Assembly (NCBI RefSeq): GCF_021864465.1
Contig: NZ_JAKKUV010000002.1
Location: forward strand, 248,001-312,000
DNA length: 64,000 nucleotides
DNA from: Hyphobacterium sp. SN044
Lineage (GTDB): Bacteria > Pseudomonadota > Alphaproteobacteria > Caulobacterales > Maricaulaceae
Direction: 5' to 3'
This document shows positions 13,722 to 23,660 of this stretch, one piece after another. The notes beneath the pieces were generated by a model that did not search any database, was not told where the DNA came from, and worked only from the letters and a program-made list of their open reading frames with translations. The number at the start of each line of letters is the position of its first letter. Position 1 is the stretch's first letter. The position numbers and the translations under genes are program-made.

Positions 13722-13988
13722 TCAGCCTTCGCCGAGGCCCTGGTCGCGCGTGAAGGCGTTGAAACAGAGAATGGTCTGCGTGTCCTTGATACCCGGGATG
13801 GTCTGGACCTTCCGGTTCACGAAGCGGCCGATATCGGCGTCGGCATCGACCGAGAAATGCGCCAGCAGGTCGAACGACCCGGAGATCGAATGCACCTGAC
13901 GCGCTTCCTCGACCTGGTCGACCAGCGCGGCAGCGACGTCATAGGTCTGTGCCAGCTCGCATTTGATGAAGACGAAGAATTGCCGCAT
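13722..13988 (-). CDS. Stand-alone Lrp/AsnC ligand-binding (RAM) domain protein
   Basis: An 88-residue protein that is only the C-terminal effector-binding domain of Lrp/AsnC regulators: a beta-alpha-beta-beta-alpha-beta ferredoxin-like fold read in FVFIKCEL, VAAALVDQVEEARQVHSISGSFDLLAHF and VQTIPGIKDTQTIL. There is no helix-turn-helix, so it cannot bind DNA by itself. The gene lies one base upstream of sdaA on the same strand, which suggests that it senses an amino acid and modulates serine dehydratase or partners with a full-length Lrp; this is inference. No gene ends just upstream on this strand except the CoA ligase, 57 bases away. Confidence 0.85.
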   Translation of the reverse strand: MRQFFVFIKCELAQTYDVAAALVDQVEEARQVHSISGSFDLLAHFSVDADADIGRFVNRKVQTIPGIKDTQTILCFNAFTRDQGLGEG

Positions 13989-14045
13989 CGCACCACTCCT
14001 GATTGGTTGGCCGCACCCTAGAGCGCACCGCTTCGCGCCGCCAGA

Positions 14046-15662
14046 TCAGGCCTCACCCTCGCGCAGCCGGAAGCGCTGGATCTTGCCGGTCTGGGTCTTG
14101 GGCAGGGCTTCGGCATAGACGATGCGGCGCGGGTATTTGTAGGGCGCGATGGTTCGCTTCACGAAGGCCTGGATGTCGGCGGTGAGGGCGTCGTCGCCGG
14201 TGCGGCCGTCCTTCAGCACGATATGCGCTGTCACGACGCTGCCGCGCTCCTCGCAAGGCGTGCCAACGACGGCGCATTCCATGACCGCGTCGTGCATGAG
14301 CAGCGCTTGCTCTACCTCGGGCCCGGCGATGTTGTAGCCGGACGAGACGATCAGGTCGTCATTGCGCGCGACATACCAGAAATAGCCGTCGCCATCGCGA
14401 CGGTAGAGATCGCCGGTGATGTTCCAGCCGTCCTGGACGTAGGATTTCTGCCGGTCGTCATCGAGATAGAGACAGCCCGTCGGGCCGCGCACGGCGAGGC
14501 GGCCGATCTCGCCGTCGGGAACCGGGTTGCCGTCCTCGCCGATCACCTTCGCCTCGTATCCGGGAACCGGCTTGCCGGTGGAGCCGGGCCGGATTTTCGA
14601 GCCGGAGGCGGAGATGAAGATGTGGATCATCTCGGTCGCGCCGATCCCGTCGATCAGCGAAATGCCGGTCGCCACCTTCCACGCCTGCCAGGTGGCGGCC
14701 GGCAGGTGTTCCCCGGCTGAGACCCCGCCTTTGAGCGAGGACAGATTAAAACGGTCCCTGAGGCCCAGCATGGCGCGGTAGCCGGTCGGGGCGGTGAAGG
14801 TGTGCGTGACCCGAAAGCGTTCGATCGTCTCGCACAGCGCCTCGAAGCCGGGCTTGGAAGGCAGGGCGACGGTGGCGCCGAAGCGTGCCGGGAAGACGAC
14901 GAAAGCCCCGAGGCCGAAGGTGAAGGCGAAGGGCGGCGTGCCGGCATAGATGTCGCCCGGCTTCGGGTGCAGGTGGTGCTTGGCGAACGTGTCGGCCATG
15001 GCCAGCACGTTGCGATGAAAATGCGCGCACGCTTTCGGTTGGCCGGTCGTCCCGGATGTGAAGGCGATCAGCGCGATATCGTCCGCCGCCGTGTCGCAAT
15101 TTTCGAACGTGCCGGGTTTGCGCGCGGTGAGGGCGCCGAGCATCTTGCCTTCGCCCCATTCCACGACATCGCTCAGCGGCGTGTCGGCCCTGGCGGTAGC
15201 ATGGACCGGGTCGGCGAGCCGCGTATCGCACAGGGCGAGGCGGATATCGGCCTTGGTGACGACCTTGGTGAGTTCCGCTTCACGCAGGAGCGGCATGGTT
15301 GCCACGACGATGCCGCCGGCCTTCAGGATGGCATACCAGGCAATGACCATGTCGGCACTGTTCGGCCCGTGCAGCAGGACCCGGTTGCCCGGCTGAAGCC
15401 CCAGATCGTCGACCAGTGCGTGCGCCATGCGGTTCGCCGCGGCGAGGAGCTGGGCATAGGTGAGGGATTTCTCGGCGGAGTGGATCGCGATCCGGTCGCC
15501 ATAACCCTTCGCGACGGCGCGGTCGAGCAGTTCGGCGGCGGCGTTCAGGCGATCCGGGTATTGGACGTCGGGCGTGGTGAAGATCAGGTCCGGCCAGTCG
15601 GACTCTTCGGGCAGCGCTTCGCGCGCGCTCGTGTCGACATAGCCCGAGGGCTGCATCGGCAT
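14046..15662 (-). CDS. Aryl-CoA ligase, probably 2-aminobenzoate-CoA ligase
   Basis: An AMP-forming acyl-CoA synthetase (538 aa) of the benzoate-CoA ligase family. The P-loop-like motif is FTSGTTGQPK, the second core motif is DGIGATEMIHIF, and the C-terminal hinge and catalytic lysine region is PKTQTGKIQRFRLRE. Because the surrounding genes make anthranilate from tryptophan and encode a 2-aminobenzoyl-CoA monooxygenase/reductase-type enzyme, activation of 2-aminobenzoate to its CoA thioester is the likely reaction; benzoate or a hydroxybenzoate cannot be excluded from sequence. I chose the ATG at 15662 (MPMQPSGYVDTS), which has AGGGGAG eight bases upstream, rather than the longer frame to 15725. 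It is divergent from the thiolase gene. Confidence 0.85.
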   Translation of the reverse strand: MPMQPSGYVDTSAREALPEESDWPDLIFTTPDVQYPDRLNAAAELLDRAVAKGYGDRIAIHSAEKSLTYAQLLAAANRMAHALVDDLGLQPGNRVLLHGPNSADMVIAWYAILKAGGIVVATMPLLREAELTKVVTKADIRLALCDTRLADPVHATARADTPLSDVVEWGEGKMLGALTARKPGTFENCDTAADDIALIAFTSGTTGQPKACAHFHRNVLAMADTFAKHHLHPKPGDIYAGTPPFAFTFGLGAFVVFPARFGATVALPSKPGFEALCETIERFRVTHTFTAPTGYRAMLGLRDRFNLSSLKGGVSAGEHLPAATWQAWKVATGISLIDGIGATEMIHIFISASGSKIRPGSTGKPVPGYEAKVIGEDGNPVPDGEIGRLAVRGPTGCLYLDDDRQKSYVQDGWNITGDLYRRDGDGYFWYVARNDDLIVSSGYNIAGPEVEQALLMHDAVMECAVVGTPCEERGSVVTAHIVLKDGRTGDDALTADIQAFVKRTIAPYKYPRRIVYAEALPKTQTGKIQRFRLREGEA

Positions 15663-15747
15663 GGCATATCTCCCCTTGGTGCGGCGGCGCTTCTTGTGGT
15701 GGTGTGACGCCGTCCGGATTCGCACTGTCTAGCACGGGAAGCCGCTA
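15663..15747. promoter_or_regulatory. Divergent promoter region between CoA ligase and thiolase genes
   Basis: These 85 bases separate the start codons of two divergent genes of the same pathway, so both promoters must lie here or overlap. I see no clear operator palindrome or sigma-factor consensus, and no regulator gene is adjacent. The statement that it is a promoter region is an inference from gene orientation alone. Confidence 0.4.
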
Positions 15748-16932
15748 ATGACCGAAGCCTTCATTCTGGACGGCGTGCGCACGCCGATCGGCCGCTATGG
15801 CGGGGCGCTGTCGAGCGTGCGGCCCGACGATCTCGCCGCGCAGGCGATGACCGCGCTGCTGGCGCGGCATCCCGGTCTCGATCCCGCCTCGATCGACGAG
15901 GTGATCCTCGGATGCGCCAACCAGGCGGGAGAGGACAACCGCAATGTCGCGCGTATGGCGCTCTTGGTCGCGGGCCTGCCGCAGAGCGTGCCGGGCGTGA
16001 CGGTGAACCGGCTCTGCGCCTCTGGTCTCGAAGCCGTGGCGCAGGCGGCGCGGGCGGTGAAGACGGGTGAGGCGAGCTGCGTGATCGCCGGGGGCGTGGA
16101 AAGCATGTCGCGCGCCCCCTTCGTGATGGGCAAGGCGGAAGCCGCCTTTGACCGCCGCGCGGAAATCTTCGACACGACGATTGGCTGGCGCTTCGTGAAC
16201 CCGAAACTCGAGGCAATCTACGGCGCCGATGCGATGGGCGAGACGGCGGAAAACCTCGCCGAGGAGCATGGTATTTCGCGGGAGGATCAGGACGCGTTCG
16301 CGCTGCGATCCCAGCGCCTTGCCGGCGCTTCTGAATCCAGATTGGCGGAACAGATCGTGGCCGTTCCGGTGCCGCAGCGGCGCGGCGATCCCGTATCGGT
16401 GACCAAGGACGAGCATCCCCGCCCGGACGTGTCGCCGGACGATCTCGCGAAGCTGAAACCGGCCTTCCGTAAGGGCGGTAGCGTCACGGCGGGCAATGCG
16501 TCTGGTGTGAATGACGGCGCGGCGGCGCTGCTGGTCGGCAGCGAGGATGCCGGTGAGCCGCTGGCGCGGATCGTGTCCTACGCCCCCGCCGGGGTCGCGC
16601 CGCGCACAATGGGGATCGGCCCGGTCCCGGCGAGCGAGAAGGCGCTGAAGCTGGCGGGCCTCAGCCTCGACCAGATCGACGTGATCGAGCTCAACGAGGC
16701 GTTTGCCGCGCAAGTGCTCGCTTGCACGCGCAGCTGGGGCATCGCCGACGACGACCCGCGTCTCAACGCCTGGGGCGGGGCGATTGCGCTTGGCCATCCG
16801 CTCGGCATGAGCGGGGCGCGGCTGGCGCTGACGGCGGCGCATCGGCTGAAGGCGGAGCAGGGCCGCTACGCACTCGTCACGCTGTGCGTCGGGGTCGGCC
16901 AGGGCGCGGCGATGGTGCTGGAGCGGGTTTAG
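15748..16932 (+). CDS. Acetyl-CoA acyltransferase (thiolase, PcaF-like)
   Basis: A degradative thiolase (394 aa) that cleaves a 3-oxoacyl-CoA with CoA to release acetyl-CoA. The nucleophilic cysteine sits in [10 protein letters not shown] (near residue 90), and the C-terminal catalytic histidine and cysteine lie in [11 protein letters not shown] and CVGVGQG. The sequence resembles 3-oxoadipyl-CoA thiolases (PcaF/PaaJ). In this cluster it is best placed as the last step of ring degradation after 2-aminobenzoyl-CoA has been opened and oxidised; that assignment is inference. It is divergent from the CoA ligase and its stop overlaps that of the convergent ridA-like gene by three bases. Confidence 0.92.
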   Translation: MTEAFILDGVRTPIGRYGGALSSVRPDDLAAQAMTALLARHPGLDPASIDEVILGCANQAGEDNRNVARMALLVAGLPQSVPGVTVNRLCASGLEAVAQAARAVKTGEASCVIAGGVESMSRAPFVMGKAEAAFDRRAEIFDTTIGWRFVNPKLEAIYGADAMGETAENLAEEHGISREDQDAFALRSQRLAGASESRLAEQIVAVPVPQRRGDPVSVTKDEHPRPDVSPDDLAKLKPAFRKGGSVTAGNASGVNDGAAALLVGSEDAGEPLARIVSYAPAGVAPRTMGIGPVPASEKALKLAGLSLDQIDVIELNEAFAAQVLACTRSWGIADDDPRLNAWGGAIALGHPLGMSGARLALTAAHRLKAEQGRYALVTLCVGVGQGAAMVLERV

Positions 16933-17321
16933 CCCGGCAGGACCGCCGTCGTTTCGATCTCGATCTTCGCGCGGGGTTCGATCAGGCCGGCGACGATGAC
17001 AAAGGCCATGACGGGATAGTTGCGGCCCATCAATTCCTTCCAGATCGCGCCGATCTGTTTGCCTGCGGCGAGGTATTCGTCGCGGTCGGTGATGTAGCCG
17101 GTCATGCGCACGACGTGTTCGGGGCCGGCGCCGGCCTCCTTCAGCACGGCGAGCGTGTTCTTCAGAACCTGGCGGAATTGTTCGGCGAAATCATTGGAGA
17201 TGAGGGTCTCGGTCTCGTCCCAGCCGATCTGTCCGGCGACGAAGATCTGGCGGCCGAATACGGCGATGCCGTTGGAATAGCCCTTGGGGCGCGGCCAGCC
17301 TTCGGGTTGTAGAATCTGCAT
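16929..17321 (-). CDS. RidA-family (YjgF/YER057c/UK114) protein
   Basis: A 130-residue RidA-family protein. Family members are trimers that hydrolyse enamines and imines to ketones and ammonia. The N-terminal part (KGYSNGIAVFGRQIFVAGQIG) and the C-terminal IEPRAKIEIETTAVLP are recognisable; the arginine that holds the substrate carboxylate in active members corresponds to the R of EPRAKIEIE. Its start overlaps the acyl-CoA dehydrogenase stop (ATGA), so it is the last gene of the long minus-strand operon. This position suggests it removes the amino group, as ammonia, from an enamine made when 2-aminobenzoyl-CoA is de-aromatised; this is inference. Confidence 0.9.
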   Translation of the reverse strand: MQILQPEGWPRPKGYSNGIAVFGRQIFVAGQIGWDETETLISNDFAEQFRQVLKNTLAVLKEAGAGPEHVVRMTGYITDRDEYLAAGKQIGAIWKELMGRNYPVMAFVIVAGLIEPRAKIEIETTAVLPG

Positions 17322-18490
17322 CAGCTTTCTCCCAGAACCTGCCGCGCAATCACGATTTTCTGGACTTCGGACGCGCCCTCATAAATACGCAGGGCGCGAA
17401 TTTCCCGGTAGAGTGCTTCCGGCACCGACCCGACCGTGACGCCAAGCCCGCCGAAGATCTGCACCGCCTTGTCGATCGTGTGCTGGGCGGTCTCGGTGGC
17501 ATGAAGCTTCGCCATTGCGGCTTCGCGTGTGACGCGCGGCGCGCCGCCATCCTTGGCCCAGGCCGCGCGGTAGATGAGGAGGGCGGAGGCGTCGATATCG
17601 AGCGCCATTTCCGCGATCTGCGACTGCACGATCTGGAGGTCGGCAAGCGATGCGCCAAACAGCTTGCGGTTCGTGGCGCGGCGTTTCGCTTCGTCCATCG
17701 CCCGGCGCGCGAAGCCCAACGCGGCGGCGGCAACGGTGGAACGAAAAACGTCGAGCGTGCCCATCGCGTATTTGAAACCGCTGCCCGTTTGTCCGATCAG
17801 CGCGGTTTCCGGCACGCGGCAGGCGTCGAATTTCAGCGTGGCGAGCGGGTGGGGCGCGATGGTCTCGATCCGTGCCTCGACGCTGAGGCCTGGCGTGTCG
17901 GCTGGGACGAGGAAGGCGGAGATGCCGCGTGCGCCTTCGGCTTCGCCGGTCCGGGCGAAGACGGTGTAGAAGCCGGCAATCCCGCCGTTCGAAATAAAGG
18001 TCTTGCGGCCGTCGAGGATGTAGCTCGCGCCGTCCTTCCGCGCCGTCATCGCCAGCGCGGCGACATCCGATCCGGCTTCGGGTTCGGTGAGCGCGAAGGC
18101 GGCGGCACACTCACCCGAGGCGACCCGCGGCAGCCAGGTCGATTTCAGGTCTTCACTGCCGAAGAGGGACAGCGTACCCGATCCGAGCCCCTGCATCGCA
18201 AAGACGAAATCGGCAAGGCCGGACCGGTAGGCGAGGCTTTCGCGCACGAGGCAGAGCGAGCGCACATCGAGCGTCTCGCTGACCCCGCCATAGGCCGACG
18301 GCACGGCATGGGCGGCGATGCCCGTCTGACCGAGGGCGGTCAGGATATCGCGGCATTCGTCGTCGATCTCGCCGTGGTGGAGGAAGCCGTCCTCGGCGAA
18401 CTTCCCGGCGGCCCAGGCACGGACCTCCCTCGCAAGATCGCGGTGGCGTTCTTCGAAAAAGGGCCAGTCGAGGAAGCTGTCGTCCGCCAT
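17321..18490 (-). CDS. Acyl-CoA dehydrogenase family protein
   Basis: An FAD-dependent acyl-CoA dehydrogenase (389 aa) that introduces a 2,3-double bond into an acyl-CoA. Signatures are [16 protein letters not shown] and FISNGG in the middle domain and QIFGGLGVT with [10 protein letters not shown] at the C-terminus, where the glutamate of YEGAS is the usual catalytic base position. I chose the ATG at 18490 (MADDSFLDW), two bases after the hydratase stop; the longer open frame to 18625 lies inside the hydratase gene and is not credible. It is the seventh gene of the kynA-to-ridA series. Confidence 0.9.
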   Translation of the reverse strand: MADDSFLDWPFFEERHRDLAREVRAWAAGKFAEDGFLHHGEIDDECRDILTALGQTGIAAHAVPSAYGGVSETLDVRSLCLVRESLAYRSGLADFVFAMQGLGSGTLSLFGSEDLKSTWLPRVASGECAAAFALTEPEAGSDVAALAMTARKDGASYILDGRKTFISNGGIAGFYTVFARTGEAEGARGISAFLVPADTPGLSVEARIETIAPHPLATLKFDACRVPETALIGQTGSGFKYAMGTLDVFRSTVAAAALGFARRAMDEAKRRATNRKLFGASLADLQIVQSQIAEMALDIDASALLIYRAAWAKDGGAPRVTREAAMAKLHATETAQHTIDKAVQIFGGLGVTVGSVPEALYREIRALRIYEGASEVQKIVIARQVLGES

Positions 18491-18492
18491 GA

Positions 18493-19305
18493 TCAATTGC
18501 CCTCGAAAACCGGCTTTTCCTTCTTCACGAAGGCGCGGTAGGCGCGGCGGAAATCCTCGGTCTGCATGCAGATCGCCTGGGCCTGGGCCTCGGCCTCGAT
18601 CGCCTGATGGATGCCCATATCCCATTCCGCGTTGAGCTGGTTCTTGGTCATGGCGTTGGCGAAGTTCGGTCCCGCCGCGATGCGCGCCGCGAGGTCGTTG
18701 GCCGTGGCCATCAGCTCGCCCTGCGGCACGACGCGGTTCCAGAACCCCCAGGCCTCGCCTTCCTCCGCGCTCATCGACCGGCCGAGAAAGAGGAGTTCGC
18801 TCGCGCGGCCCTGACCGATGATGCGGGGCAGGATGGCGCAGGCTCCCATGTCGCAGCCGGCAAGGCCGACCCGATTGAACAGGAAGGCGGTCTTCGTTTC
18901 GGGTGTGGCGACGCGGAGATCGGATGCCATGGCGAGGATGGCCCCGGCGCCGACACAGACGCCGTCCGCCGCGGTGATGACGGGCTGCGGGCAGTCCCGG
19001 ATCGCCTTCACGAGGTCGCCCGTCATGCGCGTGAAGGCAAGGAGGCCCGGCATGTCCATCTCGGTCAGCGGGCCGATGATCTCGTGCACATCGCCGCCGG
19101 AACAGAAATTCCCGCCTTCACCGGTCAGGATGACCGCCTTCACTTCGGGCCGGTAGACGAGCGCCCGGAAGGTGTCGCGCAGCTCTCCATAGCTGTCGAA
19201 GGTCAGCGGGTTCTTCCGTTCGGGCCGGTTGAGCGTGACCGTGGCCACGCCCTCGTCGAAATCCCAGCGGAAGTGTTCGGGGGCGAAGGTTTCCGGGTTC
19301 ATCAT
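18493..19305 (-). CDS. Enoyl-CoA hydratase/isomerase family protein
   Basis: A crotonase-fold protein (270 aa) acting on a CoA thioester intermediate. The oxyanion-hole segments read [14 protein letters not shown] and [20 protein letters not shown]. In the 2-aminobenzoyl-CoA pathway a crotonase is expected to hydrate or hydrolytically open the alicyclic ring; which of these this protein does is inferred from context only. I chose the ATG at 19305 ([12 protein letters not shown]), eight bases after the SDR stop; an ATG at 19329 would overlap the SDR gene by 17 bases. The ATG at 19302 is equally possible. Confidence 0.88.
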   Translation of the reverse strand: MMNPETFAPEHFRWDFDEGVATVTLNRPERKNPLTFDSYGELRDTFRALVYRPEVKAVILTGEGGNFCSGGDVHEIIGPLTEMDMPGLLAFTRMTGDLVKAIRDCPQPVITAADGVCVGAGAILAMASDLRVATPETKTAFLFNRVGLAGCDMGACAILPRIIGQGRASELLFLGRSMSAEEGEAWGFWNRVVPQGELMATANDLAARIAAGPNFANAMTKNQLNAEWDMGIHQAIEAEAQAQAICMQTEDFRRAYRAFVKKEKPVFEGN

Positions 19306-19312
19306 ACGGGCC

Positions 19313-20071
19313 TTATGGCGCGCCGCCATCGAGCGAGATGGCCTTGCCGTTCACCGTGAAGCTGTTCGGATGGCAGAGCCAGGCAACGCATTCGGCGACT
19401 TCCTCGACCTGGATCAGGCGCTTCTGCGGGTTCATGCCCGCCAGTTCGGCGATCGCCTGTTCGCGCGTGCGGCCGGTGTTCGACATGATCGTGTTGATCG
19501 CGTTTTCCGCCATGTCGGTCTCGACATAGGCCGGGCAGACGGCGTTCACCGTGACCTTGGTCTGACCCCATTCGGCGGCGAGCGCCTTGGTCATGCCGAC
19601 GACGGCGTGCTTCGAGGCGCAATAGTGCGAGATGTAAGGTCCGCCGCGCAGTCCCGCGACGCTGGCGATGTTCACGACGCGGCCGTAGTCGCCGCCCATC
19701 AGATCCCTCAGCGCTGCCTTGGTGCAGTGGAAGACGCCGTCGACATTGACGTTCTGGATGCGGCGGAATTCGTCATAGTCGAGCTTGTGGAAGGGGCGTC
19801 CCGAGGCGATTCCGGCATTGTTGACGAGGATGTCGATCTTGCCGCCCGCGCTGGCCTTGGCGAAGGCCGCGGCGACGCTGGCCTGGTCAGTCACATCGCA
19901 CTGGATGGCGGTGGCACCGTCGATTTCCGCGGCTGCCTTTTCCAAACGCTCCAGATTGCGGCCCATCAGGACGGTGGAGGCGCCGTCGGCGGCAAGACGC
20001 TTGGCCGTGGCGAGACCGATTCCCGTGCCGCCCCCCGTGATGACCGCGCGGCGGCCCTTGAGAACACTCAT
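19313..20071 (-). CDS. Short-chain dehydrogenase/reductase (hydroxyacyl-CoA type)
   Basis: A classical SDR (252 aa). The nucleotide-binding motif is TGGGTGIG (residues 12-19), NNAG is in place, and the catalytic Ser and Tyr-Lys are in NIASVAG and YCASK. It resembles 3-hydroxybutyrate and 3-hydroxyacyl-CoA dehydrogenases. Its start overlaps the stop of the flavoprotein gene by four bases (ATGA), so they are translated together. The likely role is oxidation of a hydroxy intermediate formed after reduction of the 2-aminobenzoyl-CoA ring; the exact substrate is not determinable here. Confidence 0.9.
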   Translation of the reverse strand: MSVLKGRRAVITGGGTGIGLATAKRLAADGASTVLMGRNLERLEKAAAEIDGATAIQCDVTDQASVAAAFAKASAGGKIDILVNNAGIASGRPFHKLDYDEFRRIQNVNVDGVFHCTKAALRDLMGGDYGRVVNIASVAGLRGGPYISHYCASKHAVVGMTKALAAEWGQTKVTVNAVCPAYVETDMAENAINTIMSNTGRTREQAIAELAGMNPQKRLIQVEEVAECVAWLCHPNSFTVNGKAISLDGGAP

Positions 20072-22353
20072 ACTTTCAACTCCCCCATTTCTGCGGCGCG
20101 TTCGAGATTGCGCGCCAACTGGCTGATTCCGGCTCGATACTGTTTGGGGACATTCGCCCCGCGATACTGAAGTTCCGCCGCCGCTCGAAGCGTCCAGTTC
20201 GGATCGGCGAGGTGCGGACGCGCCAGCGCGACGAGGTCGGCGCGGCCGGCTGCGAGGATCGAATTGACGTGGTCCGGTTCGTAGATATTGCCGACCGCCA
20301 TCGTGGCGCAGTGCAGCGTGTTGCGGACCTGATCGGAGAAAGGCGTCTGGAACATCCGGCCGTAGACGGGCTTGGCGAGCGGTGTCGTCTGCCCCGCCGA
20401 GACGTCGATCAGATCCGCGCCAGCCTCGATGAAGGCGTGGGCGATCTTCACGGTCTCATCCGGCGTGATGCCATCGTCGCCGATCCAGTCGGTTGCAGAC
20501 AGGCGGACCGCCACCGGCTTGTCCGCCGGCCAGACGGCGCGCATTGCGCGGAAGACTTCGAGCGGGAAACGCAGCCGGTTCTCCAGGCTGCCGCCATACT
20601 CGTCGGTCCGCTTGTTCGAGACCGGCGTGATGAAGGAGGACAGGAGGTAGCCGTGCGCGGCGTGCAGTTCGACCATGTCGAAGCCGCAGTCGAGTGCGCG
20701 CCTGGTCGCCGCGACGAAATCCTCGCGGACCTGATCCATGTCCGTTCGCGTCATTTCGCGCGGCAGAGGATGACTGGAATCCCACGGGACGGGAGAGGGG
20801 GCGATGGTCTGCCAGCCGCCTTCGGGCAGGGGCTGGTTATCCCCCTCCCACGGCACCCGGGTGGAACCCTTGCGGCCCGCATGGGCCAACTGGATGGCCA
20901 TCTTTGCGCCCGAGCGGGTATGGACGAAATCGACGATGCGCGTCCAAGCCTTGGCCTGTTCGTCATTCCACAGCCCCGTACATCCCGGCGAGATTCGGCC
21001 CTCCGGGCTGACATCGGTCATCTCGGTATAGACGAGGCCCGCCCCGCCCAGCGCGCGAGCGCCGAGATGGACGAGGTGGAAGTCGTTCGGCACGCCGTTC
21101 TCGGCCGAGTACATGCACATCGGTGAAACGACGACGCGGTTCATCAACTCCATGTTCCGGATGCGGAAGGGCGTGAACATGGGCGGCCGCTGATCGGCGC
21201 CATGCTTTCCGGCAAACCAGTTCTCGACCTTGCCGAGCCATTCAGGATCGCGCAGGCGGAGGTTTTCGTGGCTGACGCGCTGAGAGCGGGTCAGCAGGGC
21301 GTAGGCGAACTGGATCGGCTCGAAATGCGTGTAGCGCGGGAGATTCTCGAACCATTCCGTCGAGTTCCTCGCCGCGCTCTGCAGCTTCAGGACTTCGACC
21401 TTCCGCGTCTCCTGATAGTCGTGCAGCGCTTCGTCCAGCGGGCGTTCGGACTGCGTCAACGCGTCGGCCAGCATGATGGCGTCCTCGAAGGCGAGCTTGG
21501 TGCCCGATCCGATCGAGAAGTGCGCCGTGTGGGCGGCATCGCCGAGCAGGACGATATTGTCCTTGATCCAGGTCTCGCACAGCACGCGGCGGAAATTGAG
21601 CCAGGCGCTTCCGCGCAAATGCTTCGCATTGCTCATCAGCGCGTGGCCGTCCAGCCATTCCGCGAACAGGGCTTCGCAGGCGCGGCAGGTGGTGTCCTGG
21701 TCCATCGTGTCGAAGCCGAGGCCGTGCCAGGTGTCTTCCGAGCACTCGACGATGAAGGTCGAGAGGTCATCGTCAAACCGATAGGCATGAGCCCAGACCC
21801 AGCCATGCGGCGTTTCGACGAAGGCGAAGGTGAAGGCCTCGAATACCTTCCTGGTACCGAGCCAGACGAATTTGTTCGCGCGCAGGTCGATGTCGGGCTT
21901 GAACACCTCCCGGTGCGCTTCGCGGATCCGGGAATTGATGCCGTCGCTGGCGACGATCATGTCGTAGCCGGAGAGGCTTTCGAGCGAGGGATCGATCTCG
22001 GCCTCGAATTTCAGACCGACACCGAGTTTGCGGGCCCGGTCCTGCAACAGGTTCAGAAGCCGCATCCGGCCGATGCCGGAAAAGCCATGCCCGCGGGAGC
22101 GTTCCACTGTTCCGCGGAAATAGACGGCGATGTCGTCCCAATGCGCGAGGCTGTCGGCGATGACCGCGGCGCTTTCGGGATCGTTGGCGCGGAGATTGTC
22201 CATCGTTTGGTCGGAGAAGACGACGCCCCAGCCGAAGGTGTCGTCCGGCGCATTGCGCTCGAACACGTCGACCGTGCAGGACGGATCGCGCAGCTTCATC
22301 GAGATCGCGAAATAGAGGCCGGCGGGGCCGCCGCCGATGCAGGCGATCTTCAT
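20068..22353 (-). CDS. 2-Aminobenzoyl-CoA monooxygenase/reductase-type flavoprotein
   Basis: A 761-residue fusion of two flavoenzymes. Residues 1 to about 390 are an FAD aromatic monooxygenase ([10 protein letters not shown] at 7-16, and [14 protein letters not shown] near 275); residues from about 395 are an Old Yellow Enzyme FMN reductase ([35 protein letters not shown]). This architecture is that of the Azoarcus 2-aminobenzoyl-CoA monooxygenase/reductase, which hydroxylates and reduces the ring in one protein, and of the related salicylyl-CoA 5-hydroxylases. The kynureninase gene 65 bases upstream supplies anthranilate and favours the first activity. It starts the second block of the operon, and its ATG at 22353 fits the Rossmann start MKIACIGGG. 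Confidence 0.9.
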   Translation of the reverse strand: MKIACIGGGPAGLYFAISMKLRDPSCTVDVFERNAPDDTFGWGVVFSDQTMDNLRANDPESAAVIADSLAHWDDIAVYFRGTVERSRGHGFSGIGRMRLLNLLQDRARKLGVGLKFEAEIDPSLESLSGYDMIVASDGINSRIREAHREVFKPDIDLRANKFVWLGTRKVFEAFTFAFVETPHGWVWAHAYRFDDDLSTFIVECSEDTWHGLGFDTMDQDTTCRACEALFAEWLDGHALMSNAKHLRGSAWLNFRRVLCETWIKDNIVLLGDAAHTAHFSIGSGTKLAFEDAIMLADALTQSERPLDEALHDYQETRKVEVLKLQSAARNSTEWFENLPRYTHFEPIQFAYALLTRSQRVSHENLRLRDPEWLGKVENWFAGKHGADQRPPMFTPFRIRNMELMNRVVVSPMCMYSAENGVPNDFHLVHLGARALGGAGLVYTEMTDVSPEGRISPGCTGLWNDEQAKAWTRIVDFVHTRSGAKMAIQLAHAGRKGSTRVPWEGDNQPLPEGGWQTIAPSPVPWDSSHPLPREMTRTDMDQVREDFVAATRRALDCGFDMVELHAAHGYLLSSFITPVSNKRTDEYGGSLENRLRFPLEVFRAMRAVWPADKPVAVRLSATDWIGDDGITPDETVKIAHAFIEAGADLIDVSAGQTTPLAKPVYGRMFQTPFSDQVRNTLHCATMAVGNIYEPDHVNSILAAGRADLVALARPHLADPNWTLRAAAELQYRGANVPKQYRAGISQLARNLERAAEMGELKV

Positions 22354-22418
22354 GCGGGTTCTGTCCTCCCCAGGACCGATTCCGGTTCGTTGCTTGCGAG
22401 ACTAGACGCGGGCGAGGC

Positions 22419-23660
22419 TCACGTCACGGCGGCGCGCTGTGCGTATTTTTCATTGCGCCACTCACCGCTCTCCATGACGGTCCGGATCGCCCCGACGGCG
22501 CGCCAGACGTCTTCATAACTGTTGTAGAGCGGGGCGAATCCGAAGCGCAGGATGTCCGGCGCGCGGAAATCGCCGATCACGCCGCGCGCGATCACGGCCT
22601 GCATGATGGCGTAGCCCTCCTTGTGGTGGAAGGAGACCTGGCTGCCGCGCTCTTCTGCTTGCTTCGGGCAGGCCAGCGTGAAGCCGTGCTGCGCGCAGCG
22701 CTCGTTCATCAACGCGATGAAGAGGTCGCCCAGCGCGGACGACTTGGCGCGCAAATCCGTCATCCGGGTCTCGAGCATCACGTCGAGGCCGCTTTCGAGG
22801 GCAGCCATGCCCAGAATGCCTGGTGTGCCGCATTGGAAGCGGTCGATGCCGGGGGCCGGGCGGTAGGTGTCGTCGAACTCGAAGGGCGCGGCGTGGCCCA
22901 GCCAACCGGACAGGGCCGGGAAGACGGCGTCCTGATGCCGCCTCGCCGCGAAAATGAAGGCCGGAGCGCCGGGCCCGCCATTGAGGTATTTGTAGCCGCA
23001 GCCGACCGCGAAGTCGGCGTTCGCACCCTTCAGGTCGACCGGGACGGCGCCGGCGCTGTGCGATAGATCCCAGATCACCGGTACGCCCTTTTCGTGGGCT
23101 GCGGCGGTGACCGCCTTCATGTCGCGCATGCGGCCGGTCTTGTAGTGGACATGGGTCAGGAGAAGGGCCGCAACGGACTCGTCGAGCGCGCCGATTATGT
23201 CCTCGCCATCGACGAGGCAGGTCTCGATCCGGCCGCCTGACAGCACGGACAGGCCCTGCATCATGTAGACGTCGGTCGGGAAGTTGCCGCGTTCCGACAG
23301 CAGGATCGTTCGCTTCGGGTTCAGTTGAAGACACGCCGAAAGCGCCTTGAATACATTGATGGATGTAGAATCGGCGGCGACCACCTCGTCGTCGTTCGCG
23401 CCGATCAGCTTCGCGATCTTTGTGCCGACCCGGCGGGGCGCGTTGATCCAGTCCGCCGAATTCCAGGATCGGATCAGGTCGCGGCCCCATTCCTCACGCA
23501 AGACCGTCTCGATCCGGTCCGGCGTGGCTTTCGGGAGGCAGCCCAGCGAGTTGCCGTCGAGATAGACCAAACCCTCGGGAATATCGAAACGGTCGCGGAA
23601 ATTCGCCAGCGTGTCCTCGCGATCCATCTCGCGGACGGAATCGAGCGTCAGATCGGTCAT
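22419..23660 (-). CDS. kynU: Kynureninase
   Basis: A PLP-dependent hydrolase (413 aa) that cleaves L-kynurenine to anthranilate and L-alanine. The PLP lysine is in GCGYKYLNGGPG, the phosphate-binding part is near ADSTSINVFK, and WDLSHSAG carries the aspartate that pairs with the cofactor ring. Length is normal. The ATG overlaps the kynB stop (ATGA), so translation is coupled. It ends 65 bases before the flavoprotein gene on the same strand; no terminator is visible in the gap, so transcription probably continues. Confidence 0.96.
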   Translation of the reverse strand: MTDLTLDSVREMDREDTLANFRDRFDIPEGLVYLDGNSLGCLPKATPDRIETVLREEWGRDLIRSWNSADWINAPRRVGTKIAKLIGANDDEVVAADSTSINVFKALSACLQLNPKRTILLSERGNFPTDVYMMQGLSVLSGGRIETCLVDGEDIIGALDESVAALLLTHVHYKTGRMRDMKAVTAAAHEKGVPVIWDLSHSAGAVPVDLKGANADFAVGCGYKYLNGGPGAPAFIFAARRHQDAVFPALSGWLGHAAPFEFDDTYRPAPGIDRFQCGTPGILGMAALESGLDVMLETRMTDLRAKSSALGDLFIALMNERCAQHGFTLACPKQAEERGSQVSFHHKEGYAIMQAVIARGVIGDFRAPDILRFGFAPLYNSYEDVWRAVGAIRTVMESGEWRNEKYAQRAAVT

